From Gammaproteobacteria bacterium (GTDB lineage Bacteria; Pseudomonadota; Gammaproteobacteria; GRL18): 45,825 nt of DNA. Numbering within the stretch: position 1 is the first letter of the stretch; each line of letters starts with the position of its first letter. The translations under genes and the position numbers were made by a program. Shown one piece after another: positions 18,008 to 27,119 of the stretch. Below the pieces are notes generated by a model that worked only from the letters and a program-made list of their open reading frames with translations, was not told the origin of the DNA and did no database searches. Where the stretch lies: NCBI GenBank assembly GCA_026994225.1, contig JALWRI010000107.1, positions 1 through 45,825 on the forward strand, given 5' to 3'.

Positions 18008-19333
18008 ATGATGCCTACTATTTTTTTAATATTAAATAAAAAAATATCTATTAGGATAATGCGATTATTTATCGCTTTATTATCCTTACTGTGCGTACCT
18101 ATTGTTTATGCTAACAATGAATTTTTAACCATCCAACAAGCAGAACAACTTGCATTAGATAATGAACCTGGAATTGTAGCACAACAATGGCAAGTCAAAG
18201 CCTTATCTGAAAAAGCGATAGCCGATGGGCAGCTTGCTGATCCACAATTACAATTAGGTATCAGTAATCTTCCAACCGATAGCTTTGCCTTTGATCAAGA
18301 AAATATGACGCAATTTAAAGTGGGCATTGCACAACGTTTCCCAGCAGGAGATAGCTTAAAAATCAAACAACAAAAAACCTTAGCAGATGCTAAAGTGATA
18401 GAAACAAAAACAGCAGATCGCAAGCTGATGATTATAAAAAAGGTACGATTGCATTATTTAGAAATTTATTATTGGGAACGAGCATACCAAACGATTGTAG
18501 AAAATAAACAATTTTTTTCTCAATTAGTCAATATAGTACAATCTTTGTTTACTCTGGGGCGTAATAATCAACAAGACTTAATTCGAGCGCAATTAGAACT
18601 GGATAAATTAGATGAACGTTTAAACCGTATAAAACAAAAAATATATATTCAACGTTATCAATTATCCCGTTGGATAGGAGAAAAAGCACAGTTACCCCTA
18701 CAAGATAAACTACCTAAGTGGCAATTACCAACATTAGATAATCAGCAAGAAACATTAATCCCACAATTTTTTCACCACCCTCAAGTACAAATCATAGATA
18801 AGCAATTAGCAGCAACCCGCCAATCTATTGCTTTAGCGAAAGAGCAATACAAATCAGCTTGGGGAGTGAATGTAAACTATGCATATAGAGATAATGCACC
18901 AAATGGAAGGGAACGGGCTGATTTTATTTCCGCAGGGGTGAGCATTGATTTACCCCTTTTTACTCAGCATCGTCAAGATAAATCTTTATTAGCAAAAGAA
19001 TATCAATATCAAGCATTAAAAGATAAACGTCTTGAGACATTACGGCAGTTAGTAGCACAATTACAGGAAGAACTCGCAAGTGAAATGCAATTAAGTGAAC
19101 GTCATCAACTATATAACACCGTTTTATTACCTAAATCAAAACAACAATCTGAAGCAGCGTTATTAGCATATCAATCTGATAGAGGTGATTTTGCAGATGT
19201 TATGCGTGCTTATATAGATGATTTGAATATTCACCTGGAAGAAAAACGATTAGCCGTTGATCATCTCAAAAGTAAAGCAAAAATATTGTATTTTACCGCA
19301 GTCTTTAGCACCAATAACCGTATTGAATACTAA
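18008..19333 (+). CDS. cusC: Outer-membrane factor of a Cus/Czc-type metal efflux system
   Basis: 441-residue TolC-family outer-membrane protein. It has two OEP repeats with long alpha-helical coiled-coil stretches (LTIQQAEQLALDNEPGIVAQ at the N-terminus; a paired repeat after residue 240), as in metal-efflux OMFs. A signal peptide (MRLFIALLSLLCVPIVYANN) begins at an internal ATG near 18059; I keep the ATG at 18008 because GAGGAG stands five bases before it. It forms the outer-membrane exit duct for the CusB/CusA proteins encoded directly downstream. Confidence 0.88.
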   Translation: MMPTIFLILNKKISIRIMRLFIALLSLLCVPIVYANNEFLTIQQAEQLALDNEPGIVAQQWQVKALSEKAIADGQLADPQLQLGISNLPTDSFAFDQENMTQFKVGIAQRFPAGDSLKIKQQKTLADAKVIETKTADRKLMIIKKVRLHYLEIYYWERAYQTIVENKQFFSQLVNIVQSLFTLGRNNQQDLIRAQLELDKLDERLNRIKQKIYIQRYQLSRWIGEKAQLPLQDKLPKWQLPTLDNQQETLIPQFFHHPQVQIIDKQLAATRQSIALAKEQYKSAWGVNVNYAYRDNAPNGRERADFISAGVSIDLPLFTQHRQDKSLLAKEYQYQALKDKRLETLRQLVAQLQEELASEMQLSERHQLYNTVLLPKSKQQSEAALLAYQSDRGDFADVMRAYIDDLNIHLEEKRLAVDHLKSKAKILYFTAVFSTNNRIEY

Positions 19334-19351
19334 ATATACGAGGATAAAGTA

Positions 19352-20893
19352 GTGAAAAAAATAATAGTAAGTTTTATTTTAATTGTGCTAGGAGGTGTGA
19401 CAGGTTATTTTGTACAACCTTTTCTTCAACAACAATTAAGTGCTATAGGGATTAGCAAAACGCAACATACCAATAGCAATGATAATAGTGTAAAAAAAGA
19501 AAAGAAAATATTATATTGGGTTGCTCCGATGGATGCAAAGTATCGTCGTGATAAACCAGGAAAATCCCCGATGGGAATGGATTTGGTTCCCGTTTATGAA
19601 AACGAGGGTAGCAGTGAAAAAGGCTTAGTGAAAATATTACCTATAGTAGAAAATAATTTAGGGGTAAGGGTAGATAAAGTCAAAATAGGACAATTAGACA
19701 GACAAATAAAAACAGTTGGATATGTCACCTTTGATGAAGAAAAGCTCTATCATATCCATACCCGAGTGGAAGGATGGATTGAAAAACTAACAGTGAAAGC
19801 AAGTGGTGATGTGATAAGAAAGGGACAAAAATTATTTGAATTATATAGTCCATCCCTGGTGAATGCACAAGAAGAGTATTTAACCGCTTTACGTAGTAAA
19901 AATAGTCTTCTTATTCAAGCATCGAAAGATAGACTATTATCATTAGGTGTTACCTTAGGGCAAATTAAACGCTTAAAAAAAACCGCAAAAGTACGCCAAC
20001 GCATTGTTTTTTATGCACAACATAAAGGCTTTATTAAAGCATTAAATGTGCGTGAAGGGATGTTTATTAAACCCTCTACAGAGGTAATGAATTCAGGACA
20101 AATTGATACTGTTTGGGTCATAGCAGAGGTATTTGAACGGCAAAGTGCTTGGGTCAAAAAAGGGCAACGTGTTAGCATGAAAGTAGGTGCATTTCCTGAA
20201 AAAACGTGGCAAGGAAAGGTGGACTATATCTATCCCATTTTAAATGCAAAAACCCGTACATTAAAAGTGCGTTTGCGTTTTAAAAATCCTCAACAATGGC
20301 TAAAACCGAATATGTTTGTACAACTGACTATTTTTAGTGATTATAAGCAAAAAACATTATACGTAAAGCGAGAAGCAATTATTCGTAGCGGTAATATGGA
20401 AAGAGTCGTTAAAGCATTAGGAAATGGTCGTTTTAAATCAGTAAAAGTAAAAACAGGAATAGAAAGTGGCGCATATATTGAAGTGCTTAAAGGATTAGAA
20501 CAAACCGATCAAATTGTTACCTCGGCACAATTTCTTATTGATTCAGAATCTAGTTTAACGGCTGAGTTTGGGCGAATGGAAGGTGCTAATAGCGTTACGA
20601 CAAAAAAACAATCCAAAGCAGCGAATACGGCATGGATAGAAGGGAAAATTAAAACGATTATGCCAGAACATAATATGCTAACGATAGCGCATAAACCGGT
20701 ATCAAAATGGGGTTGGCCAGATATGGTAATGGATTTTCCCGTTAATACCTCACTATCAGTGAATAATTTTACTCCCTCTCAAAGTGTGCATTTTTTAGTG
20801 GAAAAAAAGCCTAGTGGAGCGATTGAAATTATTAAATTTATGCAGATGGATGCCAGTGATCACTCCGCAAATAAAAAGGATAGAGGACATTAG
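19352..20893 (+). CDS. cusB: Cu/Ag efflux periplasmic adaptor with fused CusF-like domain
   Basis: 513-residue RND adaptor. GTG start with AGGA upstream. N-terminal membrane/signal segment, then the heavy-metal-binding motif WVAPMDAKYRRDKPGKSPMG-MDLVP (residues about 57-82), the barrel-sandwich and beta-barrel core (IHTRVEGWIEKLTVKASGD, later TVWVIAEVFERQ), and a C-terminal CusF-like OB-fold (about 430-500) with the Trp- and Met-containing stretch SKWGWPDMVMDFPV. The fusion puts the periplasmic Cu(I)/Ag(I) chaperone in the adaptor itself, so no separate cusF is needed here. Confidence 0.93.
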   Translation: MKKIIVSFILIVLGGVTGYFVQPFLQQQLSAIGISKTQHTNSNDNSVKKEKKILYWVAPMDAKYRRDKPGKSPMGMDLVPVYENEGSSEKGLVKILPIVENNLGVRVDKVKIGQLDRQIKTVGYVTFDEEKLYHIHTRVEGWIEKLTVKASGDVIRKGQKLFELYSPSLVNAQEEYLTALRSKNSLLIQASKDRLLSLGVTLGQIKRLKKTAKVRQRIVFYAQHKGFIKALNVREGMFIKPSTEVMNSGQIDTVWVIAEVFERQSAWVKKGQRVSMKVGAFPEKTWQGKVDYIYPILNAKTRTLKVRLRFKNPQQWLKPNMFVQLTIFSDYKQKTLYVKREAIIRSGNMERVVKALGNGRFKSVKVKTGIESGAYIEVLKGLEQTDQIVTSAQFLIDSESSLTAEFGRMEGANSVTTKKQSKAANTAWIEGKIKTIMPEHNMLTIAHKPVSKWGWPDMVMDFPVNTSLSVNNFTPSQSVHFLVEKKPSGAIEIIKFMQMDASDHSANKKDRGH

Positions 20894-20895
20894 GC

Positions 20896-23800
20896 ATGAT
20901 TACATCCATTATTCATTGGTCTATTCATAATCGTTTTTTTGTGTTAGTAGCGATGTTTATTTTTCTCGGTGCAGGGGTTTATGTAATCAAAAAAACACCG
21001 ATAGATGCCATCCCCGATTTATCAGATGTGCAAGTGATTATTAAAACCTCCTATCCTGGACAAGCACCACAAGTTGTTGAAGATCAGGTTACTTATCCTT
21101 TAACCACAGCCATGTTATCAGTTCCCAAAGCGACAAATGTACGAGGATATTCTTTTTTTGGCGATTCGTATGTGTATATCATTTTTGAAGAAGGGACAGA
21201 CTTGTATTGGGCTCGTTCTCGGGTATTAGAATATTTAAGCCAGGTAGTATCCAGTTTACCGAGTAATGCTAAATCACAGTTAGGACCTGATGCAACAGGA
21301 GTAGGTTGGATTTATGGTTATGCGTTAATAGATAAAACGGGAAAACACGATATTAGTCAATTACGTAGCTTGCAAGATTGGTTTTTAAAATATGAATTAC
21401 AGACAGTGTCTGGCGTATCTGAAATTGCGACCGTAGGAGGAATGGTAAAACAATATCAAATAGTGGTCGATCCGGAAAAATTACGAGCATATAACTTGCC
21501 GTTAAGTCATATTAAAATGGCAATTATACGAGGTAATCAAGAAGCAGGGGCATCGGTGGTTGAAATGGGAGAAGCCGAGTATATGGTGCGGGCAACTGGA
21601 TATTTACAAAAAGTTGCTGATATTAAAAAAATTCCCTTGGGTTTAAATGCTAATGGTACAGCATTGCAATTATCTGATGTAGCGGATGTGATAACAGGGC
21701 CACAAATGCGTCGAGGTATTGCAGAATTAAATGGCGAGGGAGAAGTTGTTGGAGCGTATGTGGTGATGCGATTTGGTGAAAATGCACAAAAAACCATTGA
21801 TTTGATTAAGCAAAAATTAAATGATTTAAAAGTGGGCTTACCAAAAGGCGTAGAAATAGTCACCACGTATGATCGTTCTAAACTGATTAACCGAGCAGTA
21901 GATAATTTATATGATAAATTATTAGAAGAATTTATTGTTGTAGCGATTATTTGTGCTCTGTTCCTGTTTCATTTACGCTCCTCCCTGGTCGTTATTATTA
22001 GTTTACCTATCGGTATATTAGGGGCATTTATCATTATGCATCTGCAAGGTTTAAATGCCAATATTATGTCATTAGGAGGTATTGCTATAGCGATTGGTGC
22101 AATGGTGGATGGAGCGATTGTTATGATAGAAAATGTGCATAAACATATAGAAAGAACCCCTTTAACAGAGAGTAATCGCTGGCAAATTATTGCACAAGCA
22201 TCAAGTGAAGTAGGGCCTCCGTTATTTTTTTCCTTATTGATTATTACTATGAGTTTCTTACCTATCTTTACTTTAGAAGCACAAGAAGGAAAATTATTTG
22301 CTCCCTTAGCGTTTACTAAAACGTATGCTATGGCTGTATCAGCGGGTTTAGCAATCACTTTAGTGCCGGTATTGATGGGCTATTTTGTACGAGGTAATAT
22401 TTTACCTGAACATAAAAACCCTTTAAATCGTTTAGTAACGGCTGCATATCATCCTTTTATTACCACAGTTCTAAACTACCCAAAAAGTGTGCTGGTGTTA
22501 GCTATCTGTGTATTAGCAGTGGGATTGTGGCCAGTCTCCAAGTTAGGTAGTGAATTTATGCCACCATTGGATGAGGGCGATTTAATGTATATGCCGACCA
22601 CTTATCCAGGCATTTCTATAGGTAAAGCAAGAGAAATATTACAACAAACTGATAAATTAATTAAAACTGTTCCTGAAGTACAATCGGTGTTTGGAAAAAT
22701 AGGGCGGGGCGAAACTGCCACCGATCCAGCTCCACTCACTATGATTGAAACAGTTATTCAATTAAAACCACATAGTGAATGGCGACCAGGCGTAACCACA
22801 GAAAGTTTACGCAAAGAGCTGGATAAATTAGTTAAATTTCCAGGTTTAACCAATGCTTGGGTGATGCCAATTAAAACCCGTATTGATATGTTAGCAACCG
22901 GAATTAAAACACCAGTAGGTATTAAAGTAGCAGGGCCTGATTTAAAAGAAATAGAGAAAATTGGGAAGCAACTGGAAAAAGCACTTAAAGATATAGCCGG
23001 CACGGCATCAGTCTATTCGGAACGAGTTGCTGGTGGACGTTATATAAAAATTGCTATTGACAGGGATAAAGCAGCTCGTTTTGGACTAAATATCAGTGAT
23101 ATACAGGCAGTAATAAAAACAGCCATTGGAGGAATGAATGTAGCACAATCCATTGAAGGATTAGAGCGTTATCCTATTAGTATTCGTTATCCTCAACAAT
23201 ACAGGGATTCAGTAGAAAATATTCGTTTATTACCTTTGGTAACCGATAAAAATAAGCGTATTGCATTGGCAGATGTAGCAGATATTCATGTCGAAGATGG
23301 TCCTCCTGCAATAAAAAGTGAAAATGCACGTCTCAATGGTTGGACATTAGTGGATATTGATGGTCGGGATTTAGGATCGTATGTTGCAGAAGCACAGAAA
23401 GTGGTTGCCAAAGAAGTAAAATTACCAGCAGGCTATTCTATTGCCTGGTCGGGGCAATATGAATATATGGTACGGGCTAAAGAACGTTTGACGATGGTTG
23501 TACCTTTGACATTGGCTATTATTATGCTATTGCTATATATGAACTTTCGTAATTTTACTGAAGTATTTATTATCATGGGAACATTACCTTTTGCCCTGAT
23601 AGGAGGGATATGGCTGATTTATCTTGTGGGATATAATATATCGGTAGCAGTAGGGGTCGGGTTTATTGCGCTGGCAGGGGTAACGGTAGAAATTGGTGTA
23701 TTAATGCTGGTTTACTTAAATCACTCTTATTATGAAAAAAAACAACAACGAGGCAGTGATTTTAATCATAACGATATAAAAGAAGCAGTTTTATTTGGTG

Positions 23801-24033
23801 CAGGACAACGGGTAAGACCTATTATGATGACAGTAGCAGCGATTATTGTAGGTTTAATCCCTATTATGTATGGAGAAGGAACGGGATCGGAAGTGATGCA
23901 TCGTATAGCAGGCCCTATGATTGGTGGTATGTTAAGTTCTGTTTTTTTGACTTTATTAGTAATACCTGCTATCTATTATCTGTGGAAATCGTGGCAAATG
24001 AGTAACTCATCAAGAGTCAGTAATGTTGATTAA
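20896..24033 (+). CDS. cusA: Cu/Ag-type heavy-metal RND efflux pump
   Basis: 1045-residue RND transporter of the CusA/CzcA class, with about 12 membrane helices in two repeats and two large periplasmic loops. Diagnostic stretches are PIDAIPDLSDVQVII near the N-terminus, GLNANIMSLGGIAIAIGAMV in helix 4, and AWVMPIKTRIDMLATGIKTP in the pore domain, which is characteristic of the Cu(I)/Ag(I) subgroup. It uses the proton gradient to pump metal through CusB and CusC. It starts two bases after cusB and is the third gene of the operon. Confidence 0.95.
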   Translation: MITSIIHWSIHNRFFVLVAMFIFLGAGVYVIKKTPIDAIPDLSDVQVIIKTSYPGQAPQVVEDQVTYPLTTAMLSVPKATNVRGYSFFGDSYVYIIFEEGTDLYWARSRVLEYLSQVVSSLPSNAKSQLGPDATGVGWIYGYALIDKTGKHDISQLRSLQDWFLKYELQTVSGVSEIATVGGMVKQYQIVVDPEKLRAYNLPLSHIKMAIIRGNQEAGASVVEMGEAEYMVRATGYLQKVADIKKIPLGLNANGTALQLSDVADVITGPQMRRGIAELNGEGEVVGAYVVMRFGENAQKTIDLIKQKLNDLKVGLPKGVEIVTTYDRSKLINRAVDNLYDKLLEEFIVVAIICALFLFHLRSSLVVIISLPIGILGAFIIMHLQGLNANIMSLGGIAIAIGAMVDGAIVMIENVHKHIERTPLTESNRWQIIAQASSEVGPPLFFSLLIITMSFLPIFTLEAQEGKLFAPLAFTKTYAMAVSAGLAITLVPVLMGYFVRGNILPEHKNPLNRLVTAAYHPFITTVLNYPKSVLVLAICVLAVGLWPVSKLGSEFMPPLDEGDLMYMPTTYPGISIGKAREILQQTDKLIKTVPEVQSVFGKIGRGETATDPAPLTMIETVIQLKPHSEWRPGVTTESLRKELDKLVKFPGLTNAWVMPIKTRIDMLATGIKTPVGIKVAGPDLKEIEKIGKQLEKALKDIAGTASVYSERVAGGRYIKIAIDRDKAARFGLNISDIQAVIKTAIGGMNVAQSIEGLERYPISIRYPQQYRDSVENIRLLPLVTDKNKRIALADVADIHVEDGPPAIKSENARLNGWTLVDIDGRDLGSYVAEAQKVVAKEVKLPAGYSIAWSGQYEYMVRAKERLTMVVPLTLAIIMLLLYMNFRNFTEVFIIMGTLPFALIGGIWLIYLVGYNISVAVGVGFIALAGVTVEIGVLMLVYLNHSYYEKKQQRGSDFNHNDIKEAVLFGAGQRVRPIMMTVAAIIVGLIPIMYGEGTGSEVMHRIAGPMIGGMLSSVFLTLLVIPAIYYLWKSWQMSNSSRVSNVD

Positions 24034-24058
24034 TGGTATATCAAAAAAGGGAATAAAG

Positions 24059-24565
24059 ATGAAAATAAATGTTGTGATACTCGCTATTTTTTCTATGGGA
24101 TTATCAGTAGCAAGCATTGCAGAAGATATGATGCCTAATCCTTCACACAATATAGCGTATCCTGTTGGTTGGAAAAATTGGGCAACCATAGCGGTATCAC
24201 ACCGTATTGATAACCATACCTTGCGGGTTATCTTAGGTAATGAGATAGCCGTTAAGGCTGCCCGATCAGGACAAACCCGTCCCTGGCCTGACGGAGCTAT
24301 TTTAGGAAAAGTGGTTTGGAAAGAGGATAAATTAAAAGATTGGAATACAGCCATCGCACCGGGAAAGTTTGTTCATGCAGAATTTATGTTTAAGGATGCG
24401 AAAAAATATACGGCTACGCATGGTTGGGGTTGGGCTCGTTGGGTGGGTACACAACAAACACCGTTTAATAAAGGAACCCAAGTATGTATAGCTTGCCATA
24501 CACCAGTAAAAAATCGTGATTGGGTATATACTGATCCGGCATTGTTTCCAAAATCCATACCATAA
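24059..24565 (+). CDS. Cytochrome P460-like c-type cytochrome
   Basis: 168-residue exported protein starting at the ATG at 24059 (AAAAAAGGG just upstream), with a cleavable signal peptide (about residues 1-22, ending ASIAE). A P460-like domain follows (HNIAYPVGWKNWATIAVSHR; AEFMFKDAKKYTATHGWGWA) with a single haem c motif, CIACH, beginning at residue 143. P460-family cytochromes oxidise hydroxylamine or NO or handle redox stress in the periplasm; the substrate here cannot be told from sequence. It follows cusA by 25 bases and may be co-transcribed, which could tie it to copper stress (inference). Confidence 0.85.
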   Translation: MKINVVILAIFSMGLSVASIAEDMMPNPSHNIAYPVGWKNWATIAVSHRIDNHTLRVILGNEIAVKAARSGQTRPWPDGAILGKVVWKEDKLKDWNTAIAPGKFVHAEFMFKDAKKYTATHGWGWARWVGTQQTPFNKGTQVCIACHTPVKNRDWVYTDPALFPKSIP

Positions 24566-24588
24566 TGGGAGACTAAGCTAAAAAAAGT

Positions 24589-25572
24589 ATGAGAAAAAAA
24601 TTTTTACCTCTAAAAAATAGAGAGAGTCAGACTCTCTCTCAAATTAAAACACAACAACAATACTATTTACAATCTGCCACCAGTGATAACACCCGAAAAA
24701 CCTATCAATCAGCTATACGCCATTTTCAGGCATCAAATAAACCACTTCCTGCTACCAGTGATGATATTATTCATTATCTTGTTAGCTATGCTGACGAACT
24801 TAATCCACGTACTTTGTCCTTGCGTATTAGTGCCTTAAGCCAATGGCACAGCTATCAGGGATTTACCGATCCTACTCAGAATCCTTTAGTTAAAAAAATA
24901 CTCAAAGGTATTCACCGTGAACACGGGATGCCAAAAGAAAAAGCAAAAGCCTTATCAATACAAGATATTGTTATTATGGGCAAATACCTGTTACAACAAG
25001 AACAGACTGCTTTACAAGCCCGTAATTTTTGTTTGCTCTTACTGGGTTTTTTTGGGGCATTTAGACGTAGTGAATTAATAGCTATCAATAAAGAAGATAT
25101 TACTTGGGAAGATGAAGGTATCATTATACAATTAGCACGTTCTAAAACTGATCAATACGGAAAAGGTATACAACGTGTTATTCCTTATGCAGCACATGCC
25201 TTTTGTCCCGTCATAGCATTAAAAAACTGGTTATCAATTGTAAATATAGAATATGGCCCTATATTCCGTCCTATAAATCGTTGGGATCAAATACAAAATA
25301 AACGCTTATCAGCCGGTGCTATTAATCTATTTTTGAAAAAATTAGCAACCGCTTGTCAATTAGAAGATATAGATAAGATTAGTAGCCATAGTTTACGGCG
25401 TGGTCTTTCTACCAGTGCAGCACGCTTGGGAGTGGATTTTGCCCATATTAAAAAGCAAGGAGGCTGGAAAAATGATAATACGGTATGGGAATATATTGAA
25501 GAAGGAGAACAATTTAATGACAATGCCAGTAAACGATTGCTAGATGCCATGCAAGCATTACTCAAAAAATAA
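24589..25572 (+). CDS. Tyrosine-type site-specific recombinase
   Basis: 327-residue phage-integrase-family recombinase. The N-terminal SAM-like core-binding domain (about 20-110: SDNTRKTYQSAIRHFQA) precedes the catalytic domain. Catalytic residues are visible: R159 in FRRSEL, K in ARSKTDQ, H267 and R270 in SHSLRRG, W293 in the His/Trp position (GGWKND) and Y302 as nucleophile (WEYIEE). All are present, so it should be active. No phage or transposon genes flank it; it stands alone between the cus locus and a protease gene, and no direct-repeat attachment sites could be recognised by eye. Confidence 0.9.
   Translation: MRKKFLPLKNRESQTLSQIKTQQQYYLQSATSDNTRKTYQSAIRHFQASNKPLPATSDDIIHYLVSYADELNPRTLSLRISALSQWHSYQGFTDPTQNPLVKKILKGIHREHGMPKEKAKALSIQDIVIMGKYLLQQEQTALQARNFCLLLLGFFGAFRRSELIAINKEDITWEDEGIIIQLARSKTDQYGKGIQRVIPYAAHAFCPVIALKNWLSIVNIEYGPIFRPINRWDQIQNKRLSAGAINLFLKKLATACQLEDIDKISSHSLRRGLSTSAARLGVDFAHIKKQGGWKNDNTVWEYIEEGEQFNDNASKRLLDAMQALLKK
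24619..24639. repeat. Perfect 21-base palindrome in the recombinase 5' coding region
   Basis: Arms agagagagtc and gactctctct surround a single A, starting 30 bases after the ATG. In mRNA it could form a hairpin just inside the reading frame. On the minus strand it would be followed by a U-rich run (attttttaga), terminator-like, although no minus-strand gene runs into it. Confidence 0.55.
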
Positions 25573-25602
25573 TTATGAATAATCAAGGAGAAAAGTAACC
25601 TA

Positions 25603-26652
25603 ATGATCGATATTTTATACCATGTATTAGAGTTTTTTATTGAAGCAATTATTTTGGTTGTTGCTATTATTGCTACGATTGGTGGAAGTATTGCCGCAGC
25701 CAGTATACAAAAACAGGCCCATGATAAAGATGAAGGAATGTTACATATTAGCAGTTATAATGAAAAACTCGATGAAATGTCGGATATTTTTCGGCAAGAA
25801 GTAATGGAAAAAGATGAATATAAAGCCTATCTTAAAGAACAGAAAAAACAGGAAAAAGCACAGCAAAAAAAAGCAAAAGAAACAACACCTAGATACTTTT
25901 TATTACAATTTAAAGGAGATATTGCTGCCAGCCAATTAACTATGTTGCGTAAAGAAATTGATGTGATAATAGATAATTATCAAGAGGGGGATGAAGTGTT
26001 GGTCAATTTGGAAAGCCCTGGCGGATATGCACACGAATACGGTTTGGCTGCTTCTCAACTTGTTCGTTTGAGAGAAAAGCATATTCCCCTGACAGTATTA
26101 GTTGATAGAGTTGCTGCAAGTGGTGGTTATATGATGGCATGTGTTGCAAATCATATTGTTGCTGCGCCTTTTGCCGTCATTGGCTCTGTGGGCGTGTATG
26201 CCGGGATGCCTAACTTTAATCGATTATTAAAGAAATTTGATATTGATTATGAAGAAATGACAGCAGGAAAATATAAGCGTACCTTGACGGTATTAGGAGA
26301 AAATACTGAAGAGGGAAGAAAGAAATTTCAAGAAGATATTGATAATATGCATACCTTATTTCGTTATCATATTGCAAAATATCGTCCTCAATTGGATGTA
26401 GATATGATTGCGACAGGTGAAACCTGGCACGCTATCGATGCACTGAAAATTAAATTAATTGATGAAATTAATACCAGTGATACTTTTATTATGGATAAAA
26501 TGCAAAAGCATGAAGTATTTATGATGGAATATAAATTTCCTAAGACTGCTCGTGAAAAGTTAGGCTTAGCGGCACACAGTATGGTAGATGGGTGTTTTAA
26601 TGCTGTCAGTAATTATGTAAATAAAGCAAAAACCTTAAAAAAAGTAGCATAA
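25603..26652 (+). CDS. sohB: SohB-like inner-membrane serine protease (family S49)
   Basis: 349 residues. A membrane helix (about 10-33) anchors a catalytic S49 domain. The nucleophile is S173 in RVAASGGYMMACVA and the general base is K225 in AGKYKRTLT, the expected Ser-Lys spacing of about 52. NLESPGGYAHEYG and GSVGVYAG are also typical. A Lys/Gln-rich linker lies at residues 70-95. It probably cleaves signal-peptide remnants or membrane proteins in the periplasm. AGGAG stands 10 bases before the ATG. Confidence 0.92.
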   Translation: MIDILYHVLEFFIEAIILVVAIIATIGGSIAAASIQKQAHDKDEGMLHISSYNEKLDEMSDIFRQEVMEKDEYKAYLKEQKKQEKAQQKKAKETTPRYFLLQFKGDIAASQLTMLRKEIDVIIDNYQEGDEVLVNLESPGGYAHEYGLAASQLVRLREKHIPLTVLVDRVAASGGYMMACVANHIVAAPFAVIGSVGVYAGMPNFNRLLKKFDIDYEEMTAGKYKRTLTVLGENTEEGRKKFQEDIDNMHTLFRYHIAKYRPQLDVDMIATGETWHAIDALKIKLIDEINTSDTFIMDKMQKHEVFMMEYKFPKTAREKLGLAAHSMVDGCFNAVSNYVNKAKTLKKVA

Positions 26653-26684
26653 AATTTAAATAGATCATAGAAAAAAAGGAAGAT

Positions 26685-26773
26685 GTATGACTATACAAAG
26701 TTTTCACCCAACACAGCGTACTTTAATGGGGCCTGGCCCTTCTGATGTATCACCTCGTATATTAGAAGCATTA
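26685..26773 (+). pseudogene. 5' remnant of an alanine/serine-glyoxylate aminotransferase
   Basis: With an intact AGGAAG ribosome-binding site and ATG, the frame reads MTIQSFHPTQRTLMGPGPSD then VSPRILEAL, the start of the class-V aminotransferase family that includes alanine-glyoxylate and serine-glyoxylate enzymes. After about 30 residues the sequence switches in the same frame to glcE. The remaining roughly 350 residues, including the PLP lysine, are missing, so a deletion has fused two genes. Confidence 0.75.
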
Positions 26774-27118
26774 AATGGTAGAGAAATTAAGGCAAAGACC
26801 TTAGATGTTAGCCAGCACACGGGTATTATTCACTATATGAACCTACCGAGTTAGTGATTAGCGTAAGAGCGGGTACACGGTTATCTGACATCGAAGCGAT
26901 ACTGGCAGAGCAAAATCAGGGGACGTACGAATAGAACAACGCACAACATTGGTTACTCAGCAATAAAAAAAACAAACAATAAGACAAAAAGTCTCACACT
27001 ATGGCAGTCATGCCAATTTTTTTATATCTACCATTAAATAAACCACAACACATTTTTCATCCTTTAGATAAAAATATGGAAATACTGCATATTCGATTAA
27101 AACATGCTAACGTTTAAC
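26774..27118 (+). pseudogene. glcE: glcE (glycolate oxidase FAD subunit) remnants
   Basis: In-frame with the aminotransferase remnant, NGREIKAKTLDVSQHTGIIH matches the GlcE region around its flavin-binding domain; a frameshift after HY then opens EPTELVISVRAGTRLSDIEA. After a short unassigned stretch, GSHANFF (from about 27003) and PQHIFHPLDKNMEILHIRLK match the GlcE C-terminus. The intervening two-thirds are deleted, and stops separate the pieces. GlcE works with GlcD and GlcF to oxidise glycolate to glyoxylate. Confidence 0.78.
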
Positions 27119-27119
27119 T

